Origin: a virus
DNA length: 20,801 nt
Direction: 5' to 3' (one strand)
IMG/VR virus record: IMGVR_UViG_3300024433_000078
Location: 1-20,801 of that record
Position numbers and translations under genes: made by a program. Below the pieces are notes generated by a model. It ran no database searches and had not been told where the DNA came from. It saw only the letters and a program-made list of their open reading frames with translations. Of this stretch, positions 1-6,243 are shown one piece after another (the first letter of the stretch is position 1; every line of letters begins with the position of its first letter).

Positions 1-96
1 CCACCGGTGATGTATGACGATTCGTTGCGAAAGATGCTAAACGGCGGCTACGTCCACATCCTAGCGGCCAAACCGCCGAATAAAGTGGGAGCGTAA
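1..96 (+). CDS. 3' end of an unidentified gene (partial)
   Basis: The first reading frame is open from base 1 to a TAA at 94-96 and encodes the last 31 residues of a protein whose start lies outside the window. The tail (ending AAKPPNKVGA) shows no recognisable motif. It precedes the promoter of the zinc-ribbon gene, so it probably closes an upstream transcription unit. It could be a chance open frame, since only 31 codons are visible. Confidence 0.4.
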   Translation, partial: PPVMYDDSLRKMLNGGYVHILAAKPPNKVGA

Positions 97-137
97 GAGC
101 CGTCGCACCATTGCTTAATTGAAAGCCCCGAACCTTC

Positions 138-166
138 AGAAACTTTTGAAAATCCTGAAAGTTTCT
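138..166. promoter_or_regulatory. 9-bp inverted repeat upstream of a promoter
   Basis: AGAAACTTT (138-146) and AAAGTTTCT (158-166) are perfect inverted copies separated by 11 bases. The dyad lies between the end of the preceding gene and the -35 box at 178. It could be an operator for a repressor, or a weak hairpin closing the upstream transcript. There is no T-run directly after it, so an intrinsic terminator is less likely. Confidence 0.4.
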
Positions 167-177
167 TCAAATCCCTC

Positions 178-205
178 TTGCACGCCGATAATTCAAGCGT
201 ATATT
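178..205 (+). promoter_or_regulatory. putative sigma-70-type promoter
   Basis: TTGCAC at 178-183 and TATATT at 200-205 are separated by 16 bases. Initiation would fall near 212, leaving a short leader before the ATG at 228. The placement just before a small gene with a good ribosome binding site supports it. The host sigma factor is unknown. Confidence 0.45.
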
Positions 206-227
206 CATAGATAGAGAAGGCGACAGT

Positions 228-425
228 ATGGGTGCAAAACCGTATCACCCGCTCGATTGCCCGCTGTGCGGAACCCGCATGATCTTCTCAGCGGATTGCC
301 TGGAGATCGGGTGTATGCGATGTAGGATTAAAGCACCCTTGAAGCAGGGGAAACCACTTTGGCAAGGGCCGATGTTGAACGTGACGAAACGAACCTTGAC
401 TGACGGGACGGTGACGCCAGAGTAA
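228..425 (+). CDS. small zinc-ribbon protein (Lar/Com-like)
   Basis: This 65-residue protein has two paired-cysteine knuckles: CPLCG (C11, C14) and, after about 15 residues, GCMRC (C29, C32). The layout CxxC-x(14)-CxxC is that of a minimal zinc ribbon and resembles small phage proteins such as the Lar restriction-alleviation family or the Mu Com translational regulator. The ATG at 228 is preceded by AGAAGG (215-220) at a 7-base distance. A promoter at 178-205 and a terminator at 500-543 make it look like a single-gene transcript in front of the packaging genes. The exact function (nucleic-acid binding, host takeover, regulation) cannot be told from sequence. Confidence 0.65.
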   Translation: MGAKPYHPLDCPLCGTRMIFSADCLEIGCMRCRIKAPLKQGKPLWQGPMLNVTKRTLTDGTVTPE

Positions 426-499
426 ACGAGAACGCCGAAAAGAATAGGTGCAGGCGGCCTAGCTAGCCGTTGAGCGCCGTTGTCGCAAGCGCCTACAAC

Positions 500-543
500 G
501 GGGGCACTTGAGTCTTAACCGGCTTGGGTGCCCCCTTCTTTTT
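500..543 (+). terminator. intrinsic (rho-independent) terminator
   Basis: GGGGGCAC (500-507) pairs perfectly with GTGCCCCC (528-535) and is followed by TTCTTTTT (536-543). The loop is 20 bases. It would end transcription of the zinc-ribbon gene. An alternative upstream hairpin, CCGTTGT (477-483) with ACAACGG (495-501), shares two bases with the left arm, so the two folds are mutually exclusive at their edge. Confidence 0.75.
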
Positions 544-559
544 GGCTTGGACGAAAGGG

Positions 560-573
560 ATCAGCAGGCTGAT
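560..573. promoter_or_regulatory. 14-bp dyad upstream of terS
   Basis: ATCAGC-AG-GCTGAT is a perfect inverted repeat with a 2-base centre, about 90 bases before the terS start. The short centre fits a dimeric protein operator better than an RNA hairpin. No convincing -35/-10 pair is visible beside it. The rest of 426-663 outside this dyad and the terminator shows nothing else that I can support. Confidence 0.35.
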
Positions 574-663
574 GTGTGTGAGTGAGATGAACCCCCGCCA
601 CCATGTACCACAACCTAGGGTAGCAACTTACGTTCCTATGGGGGCTTGTCAAGAGGAAAAATC

Positions 664-1197
664 TTGAGCGATTTGCCGAGTACAGTGGAAACGGAAGAGA
701 TTAAGCCCATAGGGCCAAGAATACGCGAAGAGGTGCTTAACGGTGTGGAGCACCCCCTAAAAAGACGCTTCCTGATTGCGTTCGCTGAGAGTGGAATCAC
801 AAGGCAGGGGTGTGAAGCGGCGCGGGTTTCAAGGGCGGCGGTTTCGTTATGGCGGCAGAAGGACGAACAGTTTGCCCTCTTGTTTATCGACGCCCAGGAA
901 GATGCTTACGACCAGCTTGAGGCTCACGCTTGGCGGCGTGCGACCGACACCAAGAAGCCATCCGACATCCTGACCATCTTCCTGCTGAAGGCGGCCAGGC
1001 CGACGAAGTTCCGAGACAACATCAGCATCAGTGGCCACGACGGCGGCCCGCTCTTTCGGATGGTCGCGGGCGTCTCGCCGCAGCGTGTGTGCGGGGTGGA
1101 GCCTGAGCTGAGGCTGGGGAAGGCAAAAGCCAAGGCGTTGCTCGAAAGCGACGCCGTGAAGCAGCCTGCGGGGGCTGTGGAAACCGTCAAGAGTTAG
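664..1197 (+). CDS. terS: phage terminase small subunit (DNA-binding)
   Basis: The protein would recognise phage DNA and bring it to the large terminase for packaging. The central part has a helix-turn-helix with the SGITRQGCEAARVSRAAVSL segment, followed by WRQKDEQFALLF and an acidic helix (EDAYDQLEAHAWRRA). It then has DILTIFLLKAARPTKFRDN. This arrangement (LxxFLLKAxxPxKYR after the HTH) is typical of phage small terminases. I chose the TTG at 664 because AGAGGA (652-657) sits 6 bases upstream; the frame also allows TTG at 646, adding 6 residues. Length from 664 is 177 residues, normal for the family. The partner terL begins about 1.08 kb downstream rather than directly after it, because a repeat array lies in between. 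Confidence 0.75.
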   Translation: MSDLPSTVETEEIKPIGPRIREEVLNGVEHPLKRRFLIAFAESGITRQGCEAARVSRAAVSLWRQKDEQFALLFIDAQEDAYDQLEAHAWRRATDTKKPSDILTIFLLKAARPTKFRDNISISGHDGGPLFRMVAGVSPQRVCGVEPELRLGKAKAKALLESDAVKQPAGAVETVKS

Positions 1198-1527
1198 GCC
1201 CCTGTACGGGATTTCTGGGGGTCTTGGGGGACGCCGAAAGTGGCGTTATTGGGCCAATAAACGAGGGCCCGATAATGGTTGTTACGTTGCATTCGTGTAG
1301 CGAAAGCGGACAGTAATGTGCGATTACGGACGCGCCAGAGCGGTTGTGGGTAAGTCCTATAATGGCCCATCGGCCACAGGGTGGTCACGACTGATAGCAT
1401 GACCGAATTAGTGGGAACGTGAGATTTAATGACTAACCGTGGCCATTCCAGGCTCAGCTCTGGGTTATCACTACGGGGCACGTTTACCCCTGTTTTCGAT
1501 AGCGCCAGTGCGGTTTTTTCTAGCCTT
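1198..1527. other. non-coding stretch before the repeat array
   Basis: No convincing gene is present. The stretch holds small dyads: GGGCC (1251-1255) with GGCCC (1266-1270); TGGCC (1363-1367) with GGCCA (1372-1376) around a 4-base loop; and GGTCA (1383-1387) with TGACC (1400-1404). A TATAAT hexamer sits at 1358-1363, but no good -35 hexamer lies at the right distance. A weaker pair, TTGGGC (1249-1254) and GATAAT (1271-1276) with 16-base spacing, could be a promoter. The stretch may belong functionally with the array that follows. Confidence 0.4.
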
Positions 1528-2199
1528 CAGCACGACATTTGCAACTTGAGAGGCCAAACCGCATATTCGCAAGCTGGCCGTCGAAACTCGCATTTGCGAT
1601 CCACGAGGGCGGAACGTGTAATTCGCAACCCGGTCCCCAAAACCTGCGTTTGCGATTCCGGCCGGGCCAACTCGACATTTGAGAACCGAGGCCCCGAATC
1701 TGACATTTCGGAATCGGCCCGCCAAATCCGACATTTGAGAACCAGCACCTCGAAACTGACATTTCGAGTGTCACGGCCTGTCACTCGTTTTTCCGATTCC
1801 GGCCCTCGGAATCTGCTTTTGCGATTCGCGCGGCCAAAGTTTGTAATTGCGATCCGCGCTCTCAAAACTTGTAATCTGGAATCCGTCCGGCAAAACTCGC
1901 ATTTCGAGATTAAGGACCTTAACCGTGCGATTGGCAAAGCGTCGACCAAAGTGTGTAATTGGCAACCTGGGCGGCAAAGTTTGTTTTTCGCAGCCCGGTC
2001 ACCAAACCTTGTAATTCGGAAGCTGGCGGCCAAATCTGTAAAAGTGACTTCGGCGAGCCGAAACTGTAAAAGCGGGTGTCAGCCTGTGGCACTTGTTTTT
2101 GGTGAACCGGCGGTCAAAACGTGTAATGTGAGAACCGGAGGGGCGAAAGTGCAAAAGCACGTAGGTCCTTTCGGGATCGCAAAAGCGCTCCACGGAATT
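1528..2199. repeat. array of 24 degenerate 28-bp tandem units between terS and terL
   Basis: Aligning on the T-rich or A-rich core of each unit gives core positions 1537, 1563, 1592, 1620, 1648, 1677, 1705, 1733, 1761, 1789, 1817, 1845, 1873, 1901, 1929, 1957, 1985, 2013, 2040, 2068, 2097, 2125, 2153 and 2181. Eighteen of the 23 steps are exactly 28 bp. The other five are 26, 29, 29, 27 and 29, and the total is exactly 23 x 28. A rough consensus is AAAACTTGTAATT followed by CGCGAATCCGGCCGG, so each unit has an A/T-rich half and a G/C-rich half. Units are strongly diverged, with no two identical. Core types change along the array: mainly CATTT at the start, TAATT in the middle, AAAA near the end. 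The region is open in several frames on both strands because the unit lacks stop codons, but 28 is not a multiple of 3, so coding is unlikely. It may be a packaging or other multi-site protein-binding region. Confidence 0.85.
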
Positions 2200-2253
2200 G
2201 GCCTTGGCGCTATCAATAATGCGGTTTTTCGGCGTATCGAAACCGAACGCACA

Positions 2254-2302
2254 CGATTAGTACCAAGCGGCGTTCGATATGCCGGAAACCGCTCGATTAG
2301 TA
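2254..2302. repeat. short direct repeat at the terL start
   Basis: CGATTAGTA occurs at 2254-2262 and again at 2294-2302, each preceded within about 10 bases by GAAACCG and followed by a CA-containing triplet. The copies are 40 bp apart and flank the ATG at 2279. They may be a small duplication or paired binding sites. The second copy lies inside the annotated terL start, which slightly weakens the case for that start. Confidence 0.35.
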
Positions 2303-3685
2303 TCAGAACTGTGGCGTTTGCGGGCTATCCGCTTAGGGGTTCATAACGCGATGCAACCATATGAACCATTCGGCGGCTGTAAGAAGGTGATGCTGGACCA
2401 ATCGCCCGAGGTTCTTATCTCTGGACCGTCTGGAACCGGCAAGAGCATGGCCTGTCTCTTCAAGCTCGCTATGGTTGCAGACGGTTGCGCGGCCTCTCGA
2501 TCGCTCATCGTCCGCAAGACACGGGCTTCCTGCACCGAATCGGTGCTCGTGACGTTCGAGAACCAGGTGCTGCCAGCGGGCTACTCGGTCATGCAGGGTG
2601 TTAGCCGCGAGAACCGCCACATCTACCGCTTCCCGAACCGATCTGAGATCGTTGTCGGCGGCATGGACAACCCCGACCGCATCATGTCCACCGAATACGA
2701 CATCATCTACGTGGCGGAGGCTACGGAGCTTACGGAAGAGGATTGGGAAAAGCTGTCGACCAGGCTCGGTCGCCACCAGAAGGTGCCTTACCAGCAGATG
2801 CTCGGTGACTGCAACCCGTCCGCTCCTACCCATTGGCTGAAGCTGCGGTGCGATCGCAAGGATTGCAAGATGGTTGAGAGCCGCCACGAGGACAATCCAC
2901 TGCTCTACGATCGCAACACGAAGGCTTGGACTTCGGTAGGTGCTCAATACCTCGCTCGCCTCAACAATCTGACCGGCGTTCGCAAGGAACGGTTACGGCA
3001 CGGTCGCTGGGTGGCCGCTGAGGGGGTCGTATACGATGGCTGGGACGCTCGAAAGCACCTGATTGACCGATTCCACATCCCTGATAGCTGGCGTCGGATC
3101 CGGGCCATCGACTACGGGTATCAGAATCCGTTCGTTTGCCTGTGGCTTGCTGTCGACGGCGACGGTCGCATGTACGTTTATCGTTACATCTACCACACCA
3201 AGCGGCTCGTCGAGGACCATGCTCGGCAGATACGGGAGTACACCCGGCGAGAGGCTATCGAGGCGACGGTTGCGGACCATGATGCCGAGGACAACGCTAC
3301 GATGCGGCGGTATGGAGTGACTACTCGTCTTGCTCACAAGCAGATTCGGCTCGGTATCGAGGCTGTTGCGGCTCGGTTGCGTGATGCCGAGGACGGCAAG
3401 CCTCGGCTGTTTGTTTTGCGGGACTCGTTGGTCGAGTTAGATACCGATCTCGTCGAGTCTGGTCGGCCTTGGACGATGGAGCAGGAGTTCGATGTGTACG
3501 CTTGGCCTAAATCATCGACAGGTCGGGCTGTTCGCGAGGTTCCAGTGGACACGGACAACCACGCGATGGACGCTTTGCGTTACGCCGTTCGGTACGTTGA
3601 CGGCGTTGTTTCGATAGGTCAGCGCGAGGACCGGCTTGCGTCGTTGCACCTGCCGAGTCGGCGTGCAATGTTGAGGGCTGTATAG
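2279..3685 (+). CDS. terL: phage terminase large subunit (ATPase/nuclease)
   Basis: This is the motor that pumps DNA into the prohead and cuts it. The ATPase domain has Walker A GPSGTGKS (residues 49-56) and Walker B IIYVAE (142-147), followed by a TRLGR-type segment and the QMLGDCNPSAPTHWL coupling motif. The RNase-H-like nuclease domain shows IDYGYQNP (D278), VADHDAEDN (D333-D338) and DNHAMDALRYA (D431), the usual acidic metal-binding set. At 468 residues it is full length. The ATG at 2279 lacks a strong Shine-Dalgarno sequence. An internal ATG at 2351, with AGGGG 11 bases before it, would drop 24 residues and still keep the conserved PYEPFGG start. It follows the repeat array and ends one base before the portal start. 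Confidence 0.93.
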   Translation: MPETARLVSELWRLRAIRLGVHNAMQPYEPFGGCKKVMLDQSPEVLISGPSGTGKSMACLFKLAMVADGCAASRSLIVRKTRASCTESVLVTFENQVLPAGYSVMQGVSRENRHIYRFPNRSEIVVGGMDNPDRIMSTEYDIIYVAEATELTEEDWEKLSTRLGRHQKVPYQQMLGDCNPSAPTHWLKLRCDRKDCKMVESRHEDNPLLYDRNTKAWTSVGAQYLARLNNLTGVRKERLRHGRWVAAEGVVYDGWDARKHLIDRFHIPDSWRRIRAIDYGYQNPFVCLWLAVDGDGRMYVYRYIYHTKRLVEDHARQIREYTRREAIEATVADHDAEDNATMRRYGVTTRLAHKQIRLGIEAVAARLRDAEDGKPRLFVLRDSLVELDTDLVESGRPWTMEQEFDVYAWPKSSTGRAVREVPVDTDNHAMDALRYAVRYVDGVVSIGQREDRLASLHLPSRRAMLRAV

Positions 3686-3686
3686 A

Positions 3687-4973
3687 GTGAGCAAGACTAA
3701 CGCCCTGACAATCCAGCAGCGTGAGCCGCTCAACATGTCCGGTGGTCGACTGGTCGAGTATTCGCAGCGGCTTGACGGTTCGCCTGATTACCTGACCGAT
3801 GCCCCTACGCCGGATACCTTCGCTCGCATCATACAGAGTGCCGACGACGGCGATATCGGCGACCTGATGCGGCTCAATGAGGAGATGGAAGCGAAGGACG
3901 CCCACTTGCAGGGTGTTGTCGAAACGCGGCGTGGTGCGTTGACTGCTTTGGATTGGTCTATCGAGCCTGCTGAGAGCGCTAAGAAGCAGGAGCTTGCGGA
4001 TAAGGCGGCGGCATACGTCCAGGACGAGCTTGAGAATCTTCACACGTTGACAGGTACGCTTGAGCACCTGGCCACTGCGATAGGTCCGGGGTTGGCGGTT
4101 ACCGAACTCATCTGGGCTAAAGGTCGTCTGCTTGAAACAAACGACGTACCTAGCCGCCGGTTGCGGTCCGACCCGCTTCTCGGCAACGCAATTCGGATTG
4201 AAACCGAGGACAACTGGCAGGGGATCGAGACGCCCCCCGGCAAGTTCATCGTATTCGCTCCTAGGTCGCGGGCCGGTTCCCCGATTGCCGTCACGATGAC
4301 TCGCGCGTGCGCCTGGCTCTACATCCTGAAGCATTATGCGCGTGCTGACTGGTCATCGTTCTCTGAGTTATTCGGGATGCCGTTCCGAGTTGCGATGTGC
4401 GGCGACAATGTGCCTGACGACGCCCAGGCGAAGATTGGTCAGATGCTGCGCGATATGAGTGCGGATGGCTGGGCGGTATTGCCCCATTCGGAGGATGTGA
4501 CTCTCGACTGGAAGGAAACTGCGAAGGGTGATGGTCCTTATTTGCCTCTGATCGATTGGGTCGAAAAGAAGCAGTCGATTCTTTACCTCGGTCAGACGGG
4601 CACGACGGACATCGGCGATCGGGGCAGTTTCGCCGCCATCAAGGTACACGATAACGTTCGGGCCGATCTTCTCTATTCGGACATCAAGAAAGAGGGTCGG
4701 ATGATCCGGCAGAGCCTCATTCGTCCGATGTGTTTGTTGAAGTGGCCGCGCCGCGAGGTTCCCTTGCCGCATTTCGTGCGGGAGGTTCACGAGGTCAAGG
4801 ACTTGGACGCCGAGAGGTTGTCATTGGAGCAGTTGCGGGCCGCTAAAGAGTTCGGCCTGCTGGTTGACGAGGACGAGCAGTACCGGATGTTGAACATCGC
4901 CAAGCCGAAGCCCGTGGAGGTTGCGCCTGACGGCGAGCCTCTTGTAGAGGAGATTGTGACCAATGAAGTGTGA
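3687..4973 (+). CDS. Mu gp29-like portal protein (DUF935)
   Basis: The portal is the dodecameric ring at the capsid vertex through which DNA enters and to which the tail connects. The N-terminal part (TPDTFARIIQSADDGDIGDL, then EMEAKDAHLQGVVETRRGAL and LDWSIEPA) is characteristic of DUF935 portals, as are the central FGMPFRVA and LGQTGTTDIGDRGSFAAIKVH segments. Length (428 residues) is slightly below Mu gp29 (about 510). The start is GTG at 3687, one base after the terL stop, with GAGGG about 9 bases upstream. It overlaps the protease start by 11 bases. No SPP1 gp7/Mu gpF-like minor head gene follows, although one usually does in Mu-like head modules. Confidence 0.92.
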   Translation: MSKTNALTIQQREPLNMSGGRLVEYSQRLDGSPDYLTDAPTPDTFARIIQSADDGDIGDLMRLNEEMEAKDAHLQGVVETRRGALTALDWSIEPAESAKKQELADKAAAYVQDELENLHTLTGTLEHLATAIGPGLAVTELIWAKGRLLETNDVPSRRLRSDPLLGNAIRIETEDNWQGIETPPGKFIVFAPRSRAGSPIAVTMTRACAWLYILKHYARADWSSFSELFGMPFRVAMCGDNVPDDAQAKIGQMLRDMSADGWAVLPHSEDVTLDWKETAKGDGPYLPLIDWVEKKQSILYLGQTGTTDIGDRGSFAAIKVHDNVRADLLYSDIKKEGRMIRQSLIRPMCLLKWPRREVPLPHFVREVHEVKDLDAERLSLEQLRAAKEFGLLVDEDEQYRMLNIAKPKPVEVAPDGEPLVEEIVTNEV

Positions 4974-6204
4974 CCTTGGATTTGTTGCATTAATTGAGGC
5001 GTCTGAGCTTACCGAGATTGTAGTATTGACTGCTGGGGAGGTCGAGTTTTCTCACGGCGGTCCTTTGCACGTGGACGCTAAGGCCGCTGAGAAGATCATC
5101 GCGGCATTCAAGGCGCAGGGTGTTCAGCTTCCAATCGACTACGAGCATTCCACGATAGTCAAGGGTGAGAAAGGGGAGAAGGCTCCGGCTGCTGGTTGGA
5201 TAACCGCGATGCACTGGGAACCTGATCGCGGGCTGATCGCTTCAGTCGACTGGACCGCCGAGGCGCGAAGCTACATCGAAACGACGGAGTACAAGTATCT
5301 ATCACCCGTCCTTCTAATTAACGTGAAGACACGATCGCCGTACAAGCTGCATAGTATGGCGCTAACGAATAAACCAGCAACGAAACATCAAATGGAAATG
5401 TTGGCCGCTTCGGCCAGACTTTTAGAGGAGACATTGCCTATGGCAACCAAGCAAACGGAAGCGTCCGACAAAAAGGACGTGAAAAAGAAGGGCGTGATTA
5501 TCGCCCAGGACGATGGCGGCGAAGGCGAGGGTGAGACGGCCCCACTCCAGGATACGCTCGCCGTGCTGATCGGTGAGTTGGCTGGCTGGCTGAAGGCTGA
5601 TGGCGTTGCGATCGAAGAGGGGGCCTCCCTTGAAGCGATCATCAAAGCTGCAATTGAGGACCGCAGGGGTGCGGGCGGCGGTGAGGGTGAGCCGACCGCT
5701 GAAGAGATCGCAGCGCGCGATAGCGTCTTGAAGGTACTCGGCGCGAAGGACGGCAACGAGGCTATCCTGAAGCTGAAGGCCGACTTCGTTCCGCGTGCGG
5801 ATCATAAGCTGCTTAGTGCCAGGCTTGCCGAGCTTGAGGGCCGTGACAACGATCGCGAGGTCGAGCTTGTCATCGCCAGGATGGTTGACGAGAACAAGAT
5901 CAACCCGAATGACGAGGAGCAGTTGAAGGCGTGCCGAGCTTACGCTAAAACGGACTTGGCGGCTTTCACGGCTTTCATGGCATCACAACCGGCGTACATG
6001 GAGCCGGGGCGCGCTGTGGCACCGATGTCTGGCAAGGCGAGCGCTACGGGTAACCGCCGAGGCCTCATCATTCAAGCGTGCGCCGAGTATAACGGGGGCG
6101 GTAAGGCGTTTCAGCGGCTTACGACGCTCCCGGCTTTCGTTGCGCAAGAGTTGTCCGAGCAGGGGCAGTCTGCGTTGACAGAGGATGAGGTTAAGGCGCT
6201 CTAG
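4963..6204 (+). CDS. Mu protein I-like prohead protease with C-terminal scaffold
   Basis: The N-terminal ~150 residues match the Mu-like prophage I protein family: LPIDYEH (57-62, candidate catalytic H62), APAAGWI, a tryptophan-containing GLIASVDWTAEA, and EYKYLSPV (S114) followed by LHSMALTNKPAT. This domain cleaves scaffold and head proteins during prohead maturation. From about residue 160 the sequence becomes charged and helical, with KKDVKKK, long Glu-rich stretches and a coiled-coil-like LLSARLAELEGRDNDREVEL segment, as expected for scaffold. The C-terminal end carries an FQRLTTLPAFVAQEL segment. The start overlaps the portal gene. An internal start at 5440 probably yields the scaffold alone. 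Which residues are catalytic is inferred from family patterns. Confidence 0.9.
   Translation: MKCDLGFVALIEASELTEIVVLTAGEVEFSHGGPLHVDAKAAEKIIAAFKAQGVQLPIDYEHSTIVKGEKGEKAPAAGWITAMHWEPDRGLIASVDWTAEARSYIETTEYKYLSPVLLINVKTRSPYKLHSMALTNKPATKHQMEMLAASARLLEETLPMATKQTEASDKKDVKKKGVIIAQDDGGEGEGETAPLQDTLAVLIGELAGWLKADGVAIEEGASLEAIIKAAIEDRRGAGGGEGEPTAEEIAARDSVLKVLGAKDGNEAILKLKADFVPRADHKLLSARLAELEGRDNDREVELVIARMVDENKINPNDEEQLKACRAYAKTDLAAFTAFMASQPAYMEPGRAVAPMSGKASATGNRRGLIIQACAEYNGGGKAFQRLTTLPAFVAQELSEQGQSALTEDEVKAL
5440..6204 (+). CDS. nested in-frame scaffold protein (Mu Z-like)
   Basis: ATG at 5440 is codon 160 of the protease gene and is preceded by AGAGGAG (5424-5430) with a 9-base spacer, stronger than the signal at the protease start itself. 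Translation from it gives a 254-residue scaffold without the protease domain. Phage Mu and lambda both encode scaffold this way, nested in frame in the 3' part of the protease gene (Mu Z in I, lambda Nu3 in C). The boundary coincides with the change from protease-like to charged helical sequence. Separate expression is inferred, not shown. Confidence 0.65.
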   Translation: MATKQTEASDKKDVKKKGVIIAQDDGGEGEGETAPLQDTLAVLIGELAGWLKADGVAIEEGASLEAIIKAAIEDRRGAGGGEGEPTAEEIAARDSVLKVLGAKDGNEAILKLKADFVPRADHKLLSARLAELEGRDNDREVELVIARMVDENKINPNDEEQLKACRAYAKTDLAAFTAFMASQPAYMEPGRAVAPMSGKASATGNRRGLIIQACAEYNGGGKAFQRLTTLPAFVAQELSEQGQSALTEDEVKAL

Positions 6205-6243
6205 CTAACAGGCTGCGAGCCGTCGATTTAGGAGACAGCAAAC

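Noticed and set aside
477-501. possible tRNA or small structured RNA after the zinc-ribbon gene
   Set aside because: Only one 7-bp stem is present; there is no acceptor stem, T-loop or CCA-like end, so it is better read as part of the terminator region.
1528-2199. CRISPR array
   Set aside because: There are no identical repeats and no unique spacers; units are contiguous, diverged and 28 bp in period, and no cas gene is present.
1429-2346. 305-residue + strand open frame as a gene
   Set aside because: It lies over the 28-bp array, has no domain, has equally open frames on the other strand, and the period is not a multiple of 3. It also lacks a convincing ribosome binding site.
2333-2947. 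204-residue antisense open frame
   Set aside because: It is fully opposite the conserved ATPase domain of terL, and its sequence is the usual shadow of GC-rich coding DNA.
3507-4334. 275-residue antisense open frame
   Set aside because: It is opposite the end of terL and the conserved portal N-terminus; no motif or ribosome binding site.
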